Source: Monocercomonoides exilis (lineage: Eukaryota; Preaxostyla; Oxymonadida; Polymastigidae). From it: a stretch of 64,000 bases of DNA. The stretch spans positions 550,501-614,500 of the forward strand of contig LSRY02000039.1 in the NCBI GenBank assembly GCA_001643675.2, given 5' to 3'. The notes below the pieces were generated by a model that saw only the letters and a program-made list of their open reading frames with translations, made no database searches and had not been told where the DNA came from. Made by a program: the position numbers and the translations under genes. Positions 63,101 to 64,000 of the stretch are shown one piece after another (positions within the stretch are counted from its first letter, which is position 1; every line of letters begins with the position of its first letter).

Positions 63101-63382
63101 AATTGTCTCTGAACTTCCTTCTGGCTCTTTGACTGATGTCCATGCGCTTGTCAGCAAAAGTTTGCTTATTGTGTTATATTATTAAAAATATTAAAGCTAC
63201 ATTTAAAATAACTTCTTGATAATAATAATAATATATTTTATTATTTGTTATTGAAATAATTTTTATTTATTTATTTATTTATTTTTTCAGATGGAATGTA
63301 TTTAAGGGTGTATGATTGGAACCAACTTCAAGTGCTTGCAAAGTTGTTCTTCCCTCCACGTGTAATACGAGAAAATTACTAA
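60132..63382 (+). CDS. Calponin-homology-domain protein, 622 aa, 11 exons
   Basis: Exons 60132-60138, 60195-60313, 60363-60430, 60480-60516, 60588-61245, 61393-61470, 61709-62017, 62212-62436, 62591-62740, 63034-63159, 63291-63382 (1,869 nt; phases close exactly on TAA). The N-terminal single CH domain covers about residues 15-125: REKAARNFIEQMLGI, KVLSDGVILCQIVRKVNPGM, HNFHKMENVLHFNTAV, MEPFVVLPSDVV and LVDCVLVFAKRVEQ, i.e. the family's DGVxLCxL, PG and F..MENI landmarks. Single CH domains at the N-terminus occur in actin-binding and signalling proteins. The centre is acidic and disordered (about residues 165-280). The C-terminal 300 residues include SSSASSSSSSSSS and a folded-looking end (AGGWRNFLITNPKNTIGRK, VIVLCEGAGCDSS, MYLRVYDWNQLQVLAKLFF) that I do not recognise. 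The first exon is 7 nt (ATG GAA G). The last six introns are all phase 1. Confidence 0.82.
62819..62894. repeat. (TTTTTTTC)n octanucleotide repeat in CH-gene intron 9
   Basis: About nine copies of an 8-nt unit inside the intron 62741-63033. Pyrimidine-only on the coding strand. Confidence 0.9.
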
Positions 63383-63436
63383 ATCCTTCTTAATTTGTTC
63401 TCTTACAAAATTTTCAAACACCTTCCTGTTATTTTA

Positions 63437-63724
63437 TTAGTATATGCATCTAAGCACATTTTTTAATTGTTTTATTTTGTTGCTGATTTTCTGTTGATGT
63501 TGCAAAAAATATAAAATTAAAGTAATAAATGCAATGCTTATTTGAATATTTACATGAAAAAAAAACAAAGTGTTTTTATATTCCGACCCGACAGATGCAG
63601 AAGAAGAGATAACAGAACGATGAAATAAAGGGTCAAAAAAATCGTTGATTGCTTCAAAAAAAATAAGAGCTGAAGCAACAAATGAATTTCGACTCATGTA
63701 TAAAACAAAAACATTGCTTGACAT
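63437..63724 (-). CDS. Possible small gene or 3' exon (95 aa)
   Basis: ATG-started minus-strand frame, convergent with the CH gene. The first half looks codon-like and soluble (FFEAINDFFDPLFHR, VISSSASVGSEYK); the second half is hydrophobic and AT-driven. It may be an exon of a gene entering from the right edge that ends by splicing near 63555. No family recognised. Confidence 0.25.
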   Translation of the reverse strand: MSSNVFVLYMSRNSFVASALIFFEAINDFFDPLFHRSVISSSASVGSEYKNTLFFFHVNIQISIAFITLILYFLQHQQKISNKIKQLKNVLRCIY

Positions 63725-64000
63725 ATGTTGATGAATAAAGAAAGAGTTTATGATAGTGTCAAATAAAAATGAAAGGAGGGAAAGAAAGAAGGAAAATAAG
63801 GGTTAAAAAAAAACAAAATAGAAAATTCGCAAAAATAATGCAATATAGCAAAATTGCAACATAGACAATCAATTCAAACAAAAGAAGAGGAGAGAAGAGA
63901 ATCAGCCTGTTGCGATAAGATTACAACGCAGTCATAAACAGATTATATATTTAACCGCAACTTATAAACATTCTTTAATAAATTATAAACTCCAATGCTT

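Overview
The window looks like nuclear DNA of an AT-rich, intron-bearing protist. The best fit is an oxymonad (Preaxostyla, Monocercomonoides-like). This is inferred from gene content, not from any search. The support is: (1) a very large secreted, pectin-lyase-like, one-TM protein with a cytosolic kinase-like tail; (2) several copies of a lineage-type ARM-like family with a conserved exon break; (3) many short introns (mostly 48-230 nt) with GTTTG or GTATG donors; (4) very long poly-Ser tracts. The standard genetic code fits all the intact genes.

Layout. 1-2 kb: decayed transposase-like fragment and a hexanucleotide repeat. 2.05-11.04 kb (minus): the giant surface protein, broken by a nonsense codon and two frameshifts. 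12-24.1 kb: a pseudogene-rich zone bracketed by a 965-bp identical inverted duplication, holding ARM-like family copies, a dead polynucleotide kinase/phosphatase (PNKP) gene and a kinase remnant. 24.2-26.3 kb: terminal-inverted-repeat elements. 26.3-50.3 kb: intact genes, namely an 11-exon ARM-repeat protein (minus), an alpha/beta-hydrolase thioesterase (plus), a 4,223-aa DOCK-family guanine-nucleotide exchange factor (plus, 9 exons), a Q-rich coiled-coil protein, a Frizzled-type cysteine-rich cell-surface protein and a PHO80-type cyclin (all minus). 50.4-59.5 kb: mobile-element zone with a MITE-like element, a dead Merlin/IS1595-type transposase, another broken ARM-like copy and large palindromes. 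59.6-63.4 kb: a MIF-like tautomerase and a calponin-homology protein transcribed divergently from start codons only 59 bp apart.

The genes do not form a pathway. DOCK GEF (Rho-type GTPase activation) and the calponin-homology protein suggest actin/motility functions, but they sit 13 kb apart and no functional linkage is implied. Exon structures of the ARM, thioesterase, DOCK, Q-rich, MIF and CH genes were rebuilt by hand. In each, exon phases close exactly on the final stop codon, which is good internal support. The most interesting observations are the poly-Ser-inflated DOCK protein, the one-exon-per-repeat phase-1 ARM gene, the identical inverted duplication with diverged flanks, and the 700-bp palindromic element with TA borders. 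No tRNA, rRNA, CRISPR array or organellar signature was seen.
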